Shown here: positions 37,691 to 47,026 of the stretch, piece after piece
Position numbering within the stretch: the first letter of the stretch is position 1
How the letters are laid out: the number at the start of each line of letters is the position of its first letter
DNA from: Spongiibacter tropicus DSM 19543
GTDB taxonomy: Bacteria; Pseudomonadota; Gammaproteobacteria; Pseudomonadales; Spongiibacteraceae
Reading direction: 5' to 3'
Assembly: GCF_000420325.1 (NCBI RefSeq)
Contig: NZ_ATUS01000002.1
Span: forward strand, 186,001 to 250,000
DNA length: 64,000 nucleotides
Program-made: the position numbers and the translations under genes
The notes under the pieces: generated by a model
Told to the model about the DNA's origin: nothing
Databases searched by the model: none
The model's input: the letters and a program-made list of their open reading frames with translations, nothing else

Positions 37691-38335
37691 TCAGGCCGCG
37701 CTGCTTTCGCTGCGCATTTCCCGTTCTTTCTGGGTCAGGCTTTCCTGAAAAGAAGGACGCTCGAAGAGGCGTGCCATATAATCCAGTAATGGCTTTGACT
37801 GGCGAGTCTGCGGCATATCGATGCCCAGCTGCTCAAGACGCCAGAGAATCGGAGCCAAGCAGCAGTCCACCAGCGTAAACTCATCGTTCATAAAGAACGG
37901 CTTTTCAGCGAAAATCGGCGCAATGGTCAGCAGGCTGTCACGCAGATCTTTACGCGCTTTGTCCTGTGATTTCTGGGGGCCGTTCTGAATCTCATCAACG
38001 AGGCGGCACCAATCGCGCTCTATGCGGTAGATGAACTGGCGGCTTTCTCCACGGGCAACCGGGTAAACCGGCAGCAGCGGTGGATGAGGGAAGCGCTCAT
38101 CGAGATATTCCATCATCACCTTTGACTCATAGAGCGCAAGGTCACGATCGACCAGTGTCGGCAGACTGTTGTAGGGGTTGAGCTCAGACACTTCCTCGGG
38201 AAGGTTGTCGGGATCCACGTCAATGATATCGACGGTCACGCCTTTTTCAGCCAGCACGATGCGCACGCGGTGGCTGTAGTGACTGGACGCATCCGAAAAG
38301 AAAGTCATAGTAGAACGCTTGGCGACAACGGCCAT
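37691..38335 (-). CDS. sspA: Stringent starvation protein A (GST fold)
   Basis: RNA polymerase-associated stress regulator with a glutathione-S-transferase fold. I take ATG 38335 ([26 protein letters not shown]) behind GAGGTGAG. Length 214. The thioredoxin-like domain lacks a catalytic Cys, as in the family. Pairing with sspB is conserved across gammaproteobacteria. Confidence 0.95.
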   Translation of the reverse strand: MAVVAKRSTMTFFSDASSHYSHRVRIVLAEKGVTVDIIDVDPDNLPEEVSELNPYNSLPTLVDRDLALYESKVMMEYLDERFPHPPLLPVYPVARGESRQFIYRIERDWCRLVDEIQNGPQKSQDKARKDLRDSLLTIAPIFAEKPFFMNDEFTLVDCCLAPILWRLEQLGIDMPQTRQSKPLLDYMARLFERPSFQESLTQKEREMRSESSAA

Positions 38336-38365
38336 TGAACTCACCTCAAACTGTATACCGTAATG

Positions 38366-38401
38366 ACAACAAACGGGCAGACTTCATCTGAAGCTGCCCG
38401 T
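38366..38401 (-). terminator. Terminator-like hairpin after the bc1 genes
   Basis: An 8-base stem ACGGGCAG/CTGCCCGT (38394-38401 with 38373-38380) encloses a further CTTCA/TGAAG pair. Minus-strand T-rich sequence TTGTTGTCATT follows. It separates the petABC transcript from sspA. Confidence 0.7.
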
Positions 38402-38429
38402 CAGCAAAGACCCGCTTGTCGAGTCTGTT

Positions 38430-40484
38430 TTAGTGCACGTCTTTCCAGTACTCGCGGTTAAGCAGGTACGCGAAGACGAAAAACAGCGCAATAAAGGCCA
38501 ACACATAAATACCAATGCGCTGACGCTTGGCTTGCACCGGCTCACCCATGTATTCCAGGAAGTTTACGAGGTCGTAGATCACCTTATCGTACTCTTCCGG
38601 GCTAAGGCGACCTTCGGTCGCGTAAGTGAAGCTACCGCAAGGGTTCAGGGCGTCGCCATTCTCGTCGAACAACACGTCCTCACCGGTCAGCGGATCGCGC
38701 AGTATACCACCATTTTCAGCGTGAACCGGACCGGGCGCGCACTCGGGCATACCCTGCAGCTCGGCCAATACATGTGGCATACCGACGTCTTTAAAGACCT
38801 TGTTATTCACACCGTAGGGACGAGACGGATCGGCGTAAAAGTGGCGCAGGTAGGTGTACAACCACTCGGGGTTACGCGCACGCGCCACCAACGTCAGGTC
38901 CGGCGGCGCAGCGCCGAACCACTTCTTCGCCTCATCCTTGGGCATGGAGTTGGTCATCAACGCCCCAATCTTCGCCGACTTGTCGAACTTAAGGTACTGC
39001 TCGAACAGGTCCTCAGGAATATTCAGATCGGTTGCAACACGCTGATACCGACCGTATTCCAGTGTATGGCAGCCCATACAATAGTTCATAAAGGTCTGCG
39101 CACCGCCCTGCAGAGAGGCTTGGTCAGTCACATCCGTTTCGATTGAATCGCAAGCCATAGTGCCGCAATCGTAAGCGGACTCAGCGCCGACCGCCTTCAG
39201 CGGAAGAATCGTCAGCAATGCCACAATCAGCAGCACACCCATGCTCTTCCAGAAGCCCATACCACCGTCTGTAACACGGGTCGGCTCTTGCTTGGTCGCT
39301 TCCCATTTAGTCCAGAAAGGCATCAGCAGGAAGAAGGCAAAGTACAATACGGAGCAGATACGTGCCAGCAGAGTACGACCTTCAGTCGGTGCTTTCACAC
39401 CCAGCACACCCAAGATCAGGAAGGATGCGACAAAGATCACCAGTGCGATTTTGCTGATACGCCCTTTGTAGCGAATCGACTTCACGGGGCTGCGGTCCAG
39501 CCAAGGCAATAGGAACAGAATAGCGACTGACGCGCCGAAGGCGATGAAGCCCCACAGCTTATCCGGCACCGCACGCAATACCGAGTAGAACGGGGTGAAG
39601 TACCAAACCGGCGCGATATGATCGGGCGTTTTCAGGCCATTCGCCAGTTCGAAGTTCGCGTATTCCAAGAAGAAACCGCCCATCTCCGGCATGAAGAAGA
39701 TGATGCTGCAGAATACAAACAGGAAGACCGCAATCGCCGTCAGATCGTGCACGGTGTAGTACGGATGGAACGCCACGCCGTCGAGCGGGATACCATTTTC
39801 GTCTTTGTTCTTCTTGATCTCAACGCCATCGGGGTTATTTGAACCCACTTCATGCAGTGCCAGAATGTGCAGCAGAACAAGCGCCAACAGGATGATTGGC
39901 AGCGCTACAACGTGCAGAGCAAAGAAGCGGTTCAAGGTAATACCGGAGATCAGGTAGTCACCGCGAATCCACTGAACAATATCTTCACCAACAACCGGGA
40001 TTGCGCCAAACAACGAAATGATAACCTGCGCGCCCCAATATGACATCTGACCCCAAGGCAATACGTAGCCTACGAATGCTTCGGCCATCAGCGCGAGGAA
40101 GATAAACATCCCGAACACCCAAATCAGCTCACGCGGCTTTTTGTATGAGCCGTAAAGCAGGGCGCGGAACATGTGCAGGTACACCACCACAAAGAATGCG
40201 GAAGCACCGGTGGAATGCATATAGCGGATGATCCAGCCATATTCCACGTCGCGCATGATGTATTCAACAGAACGGAAAGCTTCTTCTGCGCTGGGGGTGT
40301 AGCTCATGGTCAGCCACACACCTGTCAGCAGCTGGTTAACCAGCACCACCAGTGACAGCACACCAAAGAAATACCAGAAATTAAAGTTCTTCGGCGCATA
40401 GTATTTACCCATGTGGGTGTCCCATGCGCGCATAATCGGCAGGCGGGCATCAACCCAATCGCGCAGACCAATCAACATCTTCAT
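38430..40484 (-). CDS. petBC: Fused cytochrome b / cytochrome c1 of the bc1 complex
   Basis: One 684-residue frame contains both redox subunits of ubiquinol:cytochrome c reductase. Residues 1-400 are cytochrome b: heme-ligand His at 90, 104, 191 and 206, and a Qo-loop motif PVWY (292-295) where PEWY is common. Residues 415-435 form a hydrophobic segment ending AVGA, like a cyt c1 signal peptide. Residues 436-684 are cytochrome c1: heme site CMGCH (469-473), axial Met probably at 569 in VGMP, and a C-terminal membrane anchor (655-676). The arrangement resembles fbcH of Bradyrhizobium, whose product is cut into cyt b and c1 at the internal signal. In most gammaproteobacteria petB and petC are separate. 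The start overlaps the petA stop by one base (TAATG). Confidence 0.93.
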   Translation of the reverse strand: MKMLIGLRDWVDARLPIMRAWDTHMGKYYAPKNFNFWYFFGVLSLVVLVNQLLTGVWLTMSYTPSAEEAFRSVEYIMRDVEYGWIIRYMHSTGASAFFVVVYLHMFRALLYGSYKKPRELIWVFGMFIFLALMAEAFVGYVLPWGQMSYWGAQVIISLFGAIPVVGEDIVQWIRGDYLISGITLNRFFALHVVALPIILLALVLLHILALHEVGSNNPDGVEIKKNKDENGIPLDGVAFHPYYTVHDLTAIAVFLFVFCSIIFFMPEMGGFFLEYANFELANGLKTPDHIAPVWYFTPFYSVLRAVPDKLWGFIAFGASVAILFLLPWLDRSPVKSIRYKGRISKIALVIFVASFLILGVLGVKAPTEGRTLLARICSVLYFAFFLLMPFWTKWEATKQEPTRVTDGGMGFWKSMGVLLIVALLTILPLKAVGAESAYDCGTMACDSIETDVTDQASLQGGAQTFMNYCMGCHTLEYGRYQRVATDLNIPEDLFEQYLKFDKSAKIGALMTNSMPKDEAKKWFGAAPPDLTLVARARNPEWLYTYLRHFYADPSRPYGVNNKVFKDVGMPHVLAELQGMPECAPGPVHAENGGILRDPLTGEDVLFDENGDALNPCGSFTYATEGRLSPEEYDKVIYDLVNFLEYMGEPVQAKRQRIGIYVLAFIALFFVFAYLLNREYWKDVH

Positions 40485-41080
40485 TACGCAGCCCCCTGAT
40501 CAACACCAACAACAAGAACATTGTCACCTTCATAAGAGTACGGAGGTACGACAAGATTGGTTGACGCGGGAGAGCCGTTGTAAACGCGACCGGACAGGTC
40601 AAAACGCGACCCGTGACATGGGCAGAAGAAACCACCCACCCAAGCGTCACCACCCAAATCAGGCACACCCACTTCAGGGCGGTGCTTGGGCGCACAACCC
40701 AAATGGGTACAAAGGCCGACCAACACCAGAATCTCCGGGCGAATCGCTCGCGCAACCCCTTCGATGTACTCAGGCTGATCTGCACTGGCGGAGGTAGGGT
40801 CTTTCAGATGTGACTCAACGGTCGGCAGCTCGTCAATCTGCTTTTGCGTACGACGCAACACGTAAACGGGCTTGCCTCGCCACTCAACCACGACCATCTG
40901 GCCGGGCTCTAGCTTACTGATATCCGCTTTTACCGGTGCACCAGCCGCCTTGGCCTTCGCACTGGGATTCCAAGAACCGACGAAGGGTGTTGCCACCCCA
41001 ACCACGCCGGCGGCACCAACCACAGAGGTCGCCGCTGTCAGAAAGCGCCGACGCCCGGTGTTTACGCCGTCATTACTCAT
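40484..41080 (-). CDS. petA: Rieske iron-sulfur subunit of the bc1 complex
   Basis: Carries electrons from ubiquinol at the Qo site to cytochrome c1. Length 198. N-terminal twin-arginine signal with GRRRFLTAAT, retained as the membrane anchor. The [2Fe-2S] ligands are visible in CTHLGC (C124, H126, with disulfide Cys C129) and CPCHG (C153, H156, with disulfide C155). First gene of the petA-petBC unit. Confidence 0.96.
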   Translation of the reverse strand: MSNDGVNTGRRRFLTAATSVVGAAGVVGVATPFVGSWNPSAKAKAAGAPVKADISKLEPGQMVVVEWRGKPVYVLRRTQKQIDELPTVESHLKDPTSASADQPEYIEGVARAIRPEILVLVGLCTHLGCAPKHRPEVGVPDLGGDAWVGGFFCPCHGSRFDLSGRVYNGSPASTNLVVPPYSYEGDNVLVVGVDQGAA

Positions 41081-41159
41081 GACGTTTCCCCCATAACATA
41101 TGAATAATCAGACTGGATGGGCCCCGAGGAGGAACCCCAGCTAATCTCAAATGGGCCAA

Positions 41160-41189
41160 ATAGTAATGGAACTTGACCCTTACTGCCAA
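41160..41189 (-). promoter_or_regulatory. Possible promoter of petA-petBC
   Basis: Minus strand TTGGCA (41184-41189, 5/6) and TACTAT (41160-41165, 4/6) are separated by 18 bases, about 80 bases before the petA start. Confidence 0.45.
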
Positions 41190-41234
41190 TAAATTCCAGG
41201 CAACTCCCTGCCTCTCCAGCAGGGCAAAACGGAC

Positions 41235-41270
41235 AAAAAAAAACGCCCCACAGATTGCTGTTGGGCGTTT
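41235..41270 (-). terminator. Rho-independent terminator after rpsI
   Basis: Stem AAACGCCC (41241-41248) with GGGCGTTT (41263-41270), extended inward by CAG/CTG. On the minus strand it ends in a run of nine T. Located 45 bases after the rpsI stop. Confidence 0.9.
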
Positions 41271-41315
41271 TCCGATAGCCGCCAGTAGCGTCCCCGGTCT
41301 GAAAGACCGTAACGG

Positions 41316-41708
41316 TTAACGCTTGGAGAACTGAGGTCTTCTACGCGCCTTGCGCAGACCAACTTTCTTACGCTCAACCTCACGGGCATCACGGGTTACG
41401 TAGCCAGCCTTACGCAGATCACCACGCAGTGCCTCGTCGTACTGCATCAGTGCGCGAGTGATACCGTGGCGAATCGCACCAGCCTGACCAAAGCTGCCGC
41501 CACCGTTGACGTTCACTTTGATATCAAACTTCTCAGCCATATCCACCAGCTCCAGAGGCTGACGAACAATCATGCGGGCTACTTCACGACCGAAGTATTG
41601 ATCCAGCTCGCGATCATTAACGAGGATCTTGCCGCTGCCGGGCGTCAGAAAGACGCGGGCTGAAGAAGTTTTACGGCGACCAGTGCCGTAGTATTGAGTG
41701 GCTGACAT
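41316..41708 (-). CDS. rpsI: 30S ribosomal protein S9
   Basis: Small-subunit protein whose C-terminal tail reaches the P-site tRNA. Length 130. Typical start [20 protein letters not shown] and the conserved basic end RRRPQFSKR. It follows rplM by 12 bases in the universal rplM-rpsI pair. Confidence 0.98.
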   Translation of the reverse strand: MSATQYYGTGRRKTSSARVFLTPGSGKILVNDRELDQYFGREVARMIVRQPLELVDMAEKFDIKVNVNGGGSFGQAGAIRHGITRALMQYDEALRGDLRKAGYVTRDAREVERKKVGLRKARRRPQFSKR

Positions 41709-41720
41709 AGTACGCTTCCG

Positions 41721-42149
41721 TTAGATATTCAGTTCGATGGGCTGCTGAGCGGTGTGCGGGTGCTCTGCGCCAGCATAAACTTTGAGTTTTTTGAACATGG
41801 CCCGACCCAGTGGGTTTTTGGGCAGCATGCCTTTTACAGCACTCTGGATAACACGCTCGGGCGCCTTGTCGATCAGCTTTTCAAAGCTCATTGACTTCAG
41901 GCCACCGGGGTAACCAGTGTGATGGTGATACATTTTGTCTGTTGTTTTCTTGCCAGTAACGCGAATCTTCTCCGCGTTTACAACAACAATGTAGTCGCCG
42001 GTATCGACATGAGGCGTGTACTCAGGCTTGTGCTTGCCGCGCAGGCGGTGCGCAATCTCACTGGCCAGACGACCCAATGTTTTGTCGGCGGCGTCAACCA
42101 CGAACCAGTCGCGAGTGACATCGTTGGGTTTTGCACTAAAGGTTTTCAT
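41721..42149 (-). CDS. rplM: 50S ribosomal protein L13
   Basis: Early-assembly large-subunit protein. Length 142. Characteristic N-terminus [20 protein letters not shown] and central [10 protein letters not shown] segment; C-terminal [15 protein letters not shown]. Expressed from the promoter at 42190-42218 with rpsI. E. coli L13/S9 autoregulates through its leader; the leader here is about 34 bases and I see no clear structure. Confidence 0.98.
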   Translation of the reverse strand: MKTFSAKPNDVTRDWFVVDAADKTLGRLASEIAHRLRGKHKPEYTPHVDTGDYIVVVNAEKIRVTGKKTTDKMYHHHTGYPGGLKSMSFEKLIDKAPERVIQSAVKGMLPKNPLGRAMFKKLKVYAGAEHPHTAQQPIELNI

Positions 42150-42189
42150 GAATCTCGCCTATGGGGACCGTACCGAACAAAGAGCGCGA

Positions 42190-42218
42190 ATACTACATAA
42201 GCGCCAAACGATTTTCAA
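42190..42218 (-). promoter_or_regulatory. Sigma-70 promoter of rplM-rpsI
   Basis: Minus strand TTGAAA (42213-42218) and TAGTAT (42190-42195) are separated by 17 bases. The predicted start near 42183 gives a leader of about 34 bases. Confidence 0.65.
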
Positions 42219-42265
42219 GCGAAAAACGCAGCTTTCTTGAATGGCGTTTTGGCGCCAACGTCACC

Positions 42266-43375
42266 CTACGGGCGGTGCTCTCGGGCCAGGTATTCCTGCG
42301 ACTGCATTTCCAGCAGGCGGCTTTGGGTACGTTCAAATTCAAAGTCTAATCTGCCACCGGCATAAAGTGCCTCCAGTGGCGCGGCCGCAGACAATACCAG
42401 TTTTACATTGCGGTCGTAAAACTCATCGACCAAATTAATGAAGCGCCGGGCCTGATCATCGCGCCCCGCTCCCAGTACCGGCACATTACTAACCAGCACA
42501 GCATGGAAGATTTTGGCCAGCTCAATGTAGTCGTACTGGCTGCGCGGGCCGTCACAGAGCTCGTCGAACTCGAACCAGGCAACATCGTCGGCAATTTGAC
42601 GCGCCAGGATATTGCGCCCCTCAATTTCCAGCAACTGGTCCGATAACGGAATCTCCGGCGCCAATCGATCAAAGCTTTCCTGAAGGCTGGCCTCAGCTTC
42701 CGCGCCGAGCGGCGAATGGTAGAGCTCAGCTTGCTCCAGTGCGCGAAGGCGGTAATCGACCCCTCCATCAACATTGATCACGTCGACATTCTGCTTGATT
42801 AACGCAATGGCTGGCAGGAAACGCGCGCGCTGCAGACCGTCCTTATACAGCTGGTCAGGCACAATATTCGACGTCGCCACGAGCACCACCCCGCGTTCAA
42901 ACAGACGATCAAACAGACCAGCCAGAATCATCGCATCAGTAATATCGGAGACAAAGAACTCATCAAAACAGATGACCCGCGCCTCGTCAGCAATGCGATC
43001 GGCGACTGAAATCAGCGGATTTTTTTCTCCCGCCAGGCTTTTCAGCTCGCGATGCACCCGCTGCATGAAGCGATGAAAATGAGCCCGCAGCTTGTCTTCA
43101 AATGGCAAGGTGTCAAAGAACGTATCCATCAGGTAGGTTTTGCCGCGCCCGACACCTCCCCAGAAATACAGCCCCTTTGTCGGCGCCACTTCCGGAGATT
43201 TCACAAAACGCCCCAGCAACCCACGCAATCCTCCTGCCGACCGTTGCGGCGGGGGCGCAGCCACCAAATCCTCATAGAGCCTTTGCAGGCAATCAACGGC
43301 CTGGGCTTGAGCGGCATCATGGGCAAACGCAGGCGACTCCAGATCGCGACGATAGCGCTCAATAGGGGATGACAT
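42266..43375 (-). CDS. zapE: Cell division ATPase ZapE (AFG1 family)
   Basis: AAA-like ATPase associated with the Z ring under stress in E. coli. Length 369. Walker A GGVGRGKT at 73-80, Walker B ICFDEFFVSDITDAM near 155, and a sensor segment VATSNIVPDQLYKDGLQR. Divergent from zapG with 143 bases between starts. Confidence 0.94.
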   Translation of the reverse strand: MSSPIERYRRDLESPAFAHDAAQAQAVDCLQRLYEDLVAAPPPQRSAGGLRGLLGRFVKSPEVAPTKGLYFWGGVGRGKTYLMDTFFDTLPFEDKLRAHFHRFMQRVHRELKSLAGEKNPLISVADRIADEARVICFDEFFVSDITDAMILAGLFDRLFERGVVLVATSNIVPDQLYKDGLQRARFLPAIALIKQNVDVINVDGGVDYRLRALEQAELYHSPLGAEAEASLQESFDRLAPEIPLSDQLLEIEGRNILARQIADDVAWFEFDELCDGPRSQYDYIELAKIFHAVLVSNVPVLGAGRDDQARRFINLVDEFYDRNVKLVLSAAAPLEALYAGGRLDFEFERTQSRLLEMQSQEYLAREHRP

Positions 43376-43518
43376 GGGCGGCTCCTTTGAGAAAACGCGG
43401 CAACTTTACCCAGCGATGTAGCAATTGGCAATTTTTCGCGCCCTGCTGCTGCCCCGCGCCGGATGCCCGAGTATACTAGAGAGAAACGCGACGGAAAGTC
43501 GCTGACAGGAGGACACGC

Positions 43519-43995
43519 GTGGAAGAAACAATGAGCACTTTGGTATTCGTAGGCATTGGCTGCCTGCTGGCAGGCGCTGCCATCGGCTATTTCCTGGCCA
43601 ACAAAAAACCGGAACAACAGAGCCGCGCTGCACTAGAGAAGCAATTCACCGACATGCAGCAACAGCAGCAGGAATATCAGCAGCAGGTGAGCAGCCACTT
43701 TGACCGCACTGCAGAACTACTGAACGACTTGGCAGAAAGCTACCGCAGCGTTCACAACCATATTGCCGAAGGTGCCAGCTCTCTGCACAGCACGGGCATC
43801 AGTCCGCTACAGGCTATTCCAGAAGGCCGCCCCGTGCTGGAAGGCAACCCCAATTCGGGTAAGCCCTCTCAGCAACCACTGGACTACGCCCCCCGCCAGC
43901 CGGGCTCAAAGGGCGCACTTCACGAAGAATTTGGTCTGGAAAAAGGCCGCTCAGAGAAAGAGGAGCCCACTCCTCCGGTTCCTCCGCACGCCTAA
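43519..43995 (+). CDS. zapG: YhcB/ZapG-type inner-membrane coiled-coil protein (DUF1043)
   Basis: N-terminal membrane anchor (LVFVGIGCLLAGAAIGYFLA) followed by a Gln/Glu-rich coiled coil and a disordered Pro-rich tail; 158 residues. E. coli YhcB affects cell-envelope growth and division. The start is GTG 43519 because AGGAGG lies 6-7 bases before it; ATG 43531 is too far from that site. Its neighbourhood with zapE is conserved. Ends 12 bases before the convergent Nif3-family gene. Confidence 0.88.
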   Translation: MEETMSTLVFVGIGCLLAGAAIGYFLANKKPEQQSRAALEKQFTDMQQQQQEYQQQVSSHFDRTAELLNDLAESYRSVHNHIAEGASSLHSTGISPLQAIPEGRPVLEGNPNSGKPSQQPLDYAPRQPGSKGALHEEFGLEKGRSEKEEPTPPVPPHA

Positions 43996-44007
43996 TAATC
44001 CAGACGC

Positions 44008-44766
44008 TTACGCTGGGTTGTCGATATCGATAAAGCGATGCTCGACGCCCAGCGCCCTAGACAGGGCCTCGCCAAGCGCCTGCACACCATAACGCTCTGT
44101 AGCGTGATGACCGGCAGCGAAGTAGTGCACGCCCTGCTCACGGGCACTGTGAATAGTGGGCTCTGACACCTCACCACTCAGATAAGCATCCACCCCCAGC
44201 GCGGCAGCTTTATCAATATACGATTGCGCTGCACCGGTGCACCATGCGATCCGCTTGATGGGCTGCTCCCCCACGCACTCCACCAAGGGCTCACGACCGA
44301 GCACATCGACCAGTCGCTGAGCAAGCTGCTCCGGTGCCAAAGCCTCCGAAAAATGCCCGACGCTTCCTACTGAACGCGGCCCTGCATCCATACCGCCATC
44401 AACGACAATTCCCAGACGCTTGGCAAGCTGCGCGTTATTGCCCAGCGCAGGATGCGCATCCAACGGCAGATGATAGGCAATAAGGCTAATGTCGTTTTCC
44501 AGCAACGCCGCGATTCGGCGGCGCTTCATACCGCGCAAGCAGGGGTCTTCGCCCCGCCAGAAAAAGCCGTGATGTACCAAGATCGCATCAGCTCTCTGCT
44601 CAATCGCGGCATCAATCAGCGCCTGACTGGCAGTGACCCCGGATACCAGACGCCGCACCTCACCCCGCCCCTCTACCTGCAAGCCATTGGGGCAATAATC
44701 CTGAAATGCTTCAGGCTCCATCAGGCGATTCGCCTCCGCCAGCAGTGCCTGTAATGTTACCGCCAC
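44008..44766 (-). CDS. Nif3-like dinuclear metal-centre protein (YbgI type)
   Basis: Length 252. Metal ligands typical of the family are visible: the HHGFFW motif near residue 65, AYHLPLDAHP near 97, and a C-terminal AGHHATERYG. The family includes a proposed GTP cyclohydrolase 1 type 2, but the physiological reaction is unproven. Divergent from algW; a perfect palindrome lies between them. Confidence 0.9.
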   Translation of the reverse strand: MAVTLQALLAEANRLMEPEAFQDYCPNGLQVEGRGEVRRLVSGVTASQALIDAAIEQRADAILVHHGFFWRGEDPCLRGMKRRRIAALLENDISLIAYHLPLDAHPALGNNAQLAKRLGIVVDGGMDAGPRSVGSVGHFSEALAPEQLAQRLVDVLGREPLVECVGEQPIKRIAWCTGAAQSYIDKAAALGVDAYLSGEVSEPTIHSAREQGVHYFAAGHHATERYGVQALGEALSRALGVEHRFIDIDNPA

Positions 44767-44806
44767 AGCAACTCCTCTCTATTGCTCATTCGGATTTTTG
44801 GTCAGT

Positions 44807-44823
44807 CGTGATAGGCTATCACG
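44807..44823. promoter_or_regulatory. 17-base palindrome, candidate operator
   Basis: CGTGATAG-G-CTATCACG is a perfect inverted repeat with a single central base, located 41 bases from the Nif3-family start and 64 bases before algW. Such an odd-length dyad suits a dimeric repressor or activator. It could also form a short hairpin, but no T tract follows on either strand. Confidence 0.5.
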
Positions 44824-44886
44824 CCCATCGCGGCACAGAATACCCGACTCACCTGCCGCCGCCCTCAGAGAATAAGAGACGACGAC

Positions 44887-45948
44887 GTGAAACTGCACAA
44901 CCTGACATCGTTTTTCTGGCCCAGCCTGTGCGGCCTGCTGCTGGGCCTATGCATTCTCGCCTACCAGTCACAACCTACATCCACAGAGCAGGATTTTTCG
45001 CTGGCCGTTGAGCAAGCCGCCCCCGCCGTTGTCAACATATACACCACCAAAGTGGTGCAGCAGCGCCACCCACTGGCCAACGACCCTCTCTTCAAGCACT
45101 TTTTCAACCGCAACGGTCGCGTTCGCCAGCACCTGGAACGCAGCCTGGGATCTGGCGTCATCGTCGATGAGCGCGGCTATTTGCTGACGAACTTCCACGT
45201 TATCAAGGGCGCTGATGAGATACTGGTCATGCTGCAGGATGGCCGCCAGGCGCTGGCCAGCGTTATTGGCAGCGACTCCGATACCGACCTCGCGGTACTT
45301 AAAGTGGATCTCGACCACCTGACAGCGATCAAACCCGGCAACCCCGAACAGGCACGCGTTGGCAATATCGTGCTGGCTATCGGCAACCCCTACGGCTTCG
45401 GGCAAACCGTTACGCAAGGCATTGTCAGCGCCACCGGTCGCTACGGCCTTGGGCTGAGCCAATTCGAGAACTTTATCCAAACCGATGCCGCTATCAACCC
45501 CGGCAACTCCGGCGGCGCACTTATCGACCGCAACGGGCGGTTGCTAGGAATCAATACCGCCATTTACACCCAGAGCGGCGGCTCTACAGGCATCGGACTG
45601 GCAATCCCCACTGACCTGGCGATGCGCACAATGGACGACCTGATTCGCTACGGTCACCCGGTACGCGGCTGGCTCGGCATTGAAGTTCAACCGCTGGGCA
45701 CCGGCACCAACGGCGTCATCATTACCGGATTAGCCAACAATGGGCCGGCCGCCGAGGCAGGACTGCGCCTGGGAGACGTACTGACCGAAATCAACGGCGA
45801 GAAAGTGGGAGATGGTCACGCGGGGATGCGCCTGATTACCGATACCCGTCCGGGCGAAACCGTCACGCTGGGACTGCTTCGCGGAGAGCAGGCCTTTACC
45901 GTCAGTACGCAGGTCGCAATGCGACCAGAACAGCAAACCAACAGTTAG
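44887..45948 (+). CDS. algW: Periplasmic serine protease AlgW/DegS, envelope stress sensor
   Basis: Membrane-anchored trimeric protease that cleaves the anti-sigma factor (MucA/RseA) when its PDZ domain binds misfolded porin tails. Length 353, GTG start at 44887. N-terminal membrane anchor (SFFWPSLCGLLLGLCILAY), trypsin-like domain with H104, D134 and S208 (GNSGG), and one PDZ domain (about 255-340). A single PDZ domain and membrane anchor distinguish it from DegP/MucD. The algW-hisC-hisD-hisG-murA order matches Pseudomonas. RpoE/MucA are outside the window. Confidence 0.93.
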   Translation: MKLHNLTSFFWPSLCGLLLGLCILAYQSQPTSTEQDFSLAVEQAAPAVVNIYTTKVVQQRHPLANDPLFKHFFNRNGRVRQHLERSLGSGVIVDERGYLLTNFHVIKGADEILVMLQDGRQALASVIGSDSDTDLAVLKVDLDHLTAIKPGNPEQARVGNIVLAIGNPYGFGQTVTQGIVSATGRYGLGLSQFENFIQTDAAINPGNSGGALIDRNGRLLGINTAIYTQSGGSTGIGLAIPTDLAMRTMDDLIRYGHPVRGWLGIEVQPLGTGTNGVIITGLANNGPAAEAGLRLGDVLTEINGEKVGDGHAGMRLITDTRPGETVTLGLLRGEQAFTVSTQVAMRPEQQTNS

Positions 45949-45961
45949 CCCAGGCCAGCCC

Positions 45962-47026
45962 TCATTTAGCGCCGAAGTGGCGATCAAAGGATGCCAGCAG
46001 GCGCTCATGCTGCTCGGCAGTGCCGACGGTAATCCGCAGATAGTTCTCGATACGCGACTGCCTGAAATGCCGGACAATCACGCCATCTTCCCGCAACGCG
46101 GCGGCCAAAGTTTCCGCGGCGAGATCGCGGTGACGACAGAACAGAAAGTTAGCCGCCGAAGGCAGCGACTCGAATCCCCGCTTGTTCAGGGCCACGCGCA
46201 GGCGATCTCTTTCGTCAATGACGGCCTGGCGGCACTGCTCAAAGTACGCCTGGTCTTTGAACGCGGCCTCTGCCCCTGCCAGCGCCAAACGGTCCAGCGG
46301 ATAGGAGTTAAAACTGTTCTTCACCCTCTCCAGCGCCTCAATCAACTCGGGCGACCCCAGCGCCAGGCCAACACGCAAGCCCGCCAGCGAGCGGGACTTT
46401 GACAGTGTCTGCGTGACCAGCAGATTGGGGAACTGATCGATCAGCCCCACCGCCGATTCGCCACCAAAGTCGATATAGGCCTCATCAACCACGACCACCG
46501 TTTCAGTATTCACCTCCAACAGGCGGCGAATTTCATCCAGCGGCAGCAGGCGCCCTGTCGGCGCATTCGGGTTGGGGAAAATAATACCGCCATTGATACC
46601 GCGATAATCACTCACCGCAATGGCAAAGGAATCGTCCAGCGGAATTTGCTCGTAGGGAATGCCGTACAACTGGCAATACACCGGGTAGAAGCTGTAGGTA
46701 ATATCAGGAAACAACAGCGGGTGGTTGTGCTGAAACAGCGCATGGAACACATGCGCCAGCACTTCGTCGGAACCATTGCCGACAAACACCTGCTGGGCCG
46801 TCAACCCGTAATACTCCGCTATGGTCTCTCGCAGGCTATCAGCATTGGGATCAGGATACAGGCGCAGCTCATCGCCCAGCACCTGCTTCATCGCCTCAAG
46901 TGCTTTTGGTGATGGCCCAAACGGGTTCTCGTTGGTATTCAGTTTGGTAAGGTTTTGCAGCTTGGGCTGCTCACCCGGCACATACGGCTCCAGCTTTTTA
47001 ACGATGGGACTCCAGAACCTACTCAT
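45962..47026 (-). CDS. hisC: Histidinol-phosphate aminotransferase
   Basis: PLP enzyme of histidine synthesis. Start ATG 47026 ([15 protein letters not shown]), preceded by GGAGGTGAGG and overlapping the hisD stop by 8 bases. Length 354. [12 protein letters not shown] near residue 30, GNGSDE, and the PLP lysine in [14 protein letters not shown]. It converges with algW, stops 13 bases apart. Confidence 0.96.
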   Translation of the reverse strand: MSRFWSPIVKKLEPYVPGEQPKLQNLTKLNTNENPFGPSPKALEAMKQVLGDELRLYPDPNADSLRETIAEYYGLTAQQVFVGNGSDEVLAHVFHALFQHNHPLLFPDITYSFYPVYCQLYGIPYEQIPLDDSFAIAVSDYRGINGGIIFPNPNAPTGRLLPLDEIRRLLEVNTETVVVVDEAYIDFGGESAVGLIDQFPNLLVTQTLSKSRSLAGLRVGLALGSPELIEALERVKNSFNSYPLDRLALAGAEAAFKDQAYFEQCRQAVIDERDRLRVALNKRGFESLPSAANFLFCRHRDLAAETLAAALREDGVIVRHFRQSRIENYLRITVGTAEQHERLLASFDRHFGAK

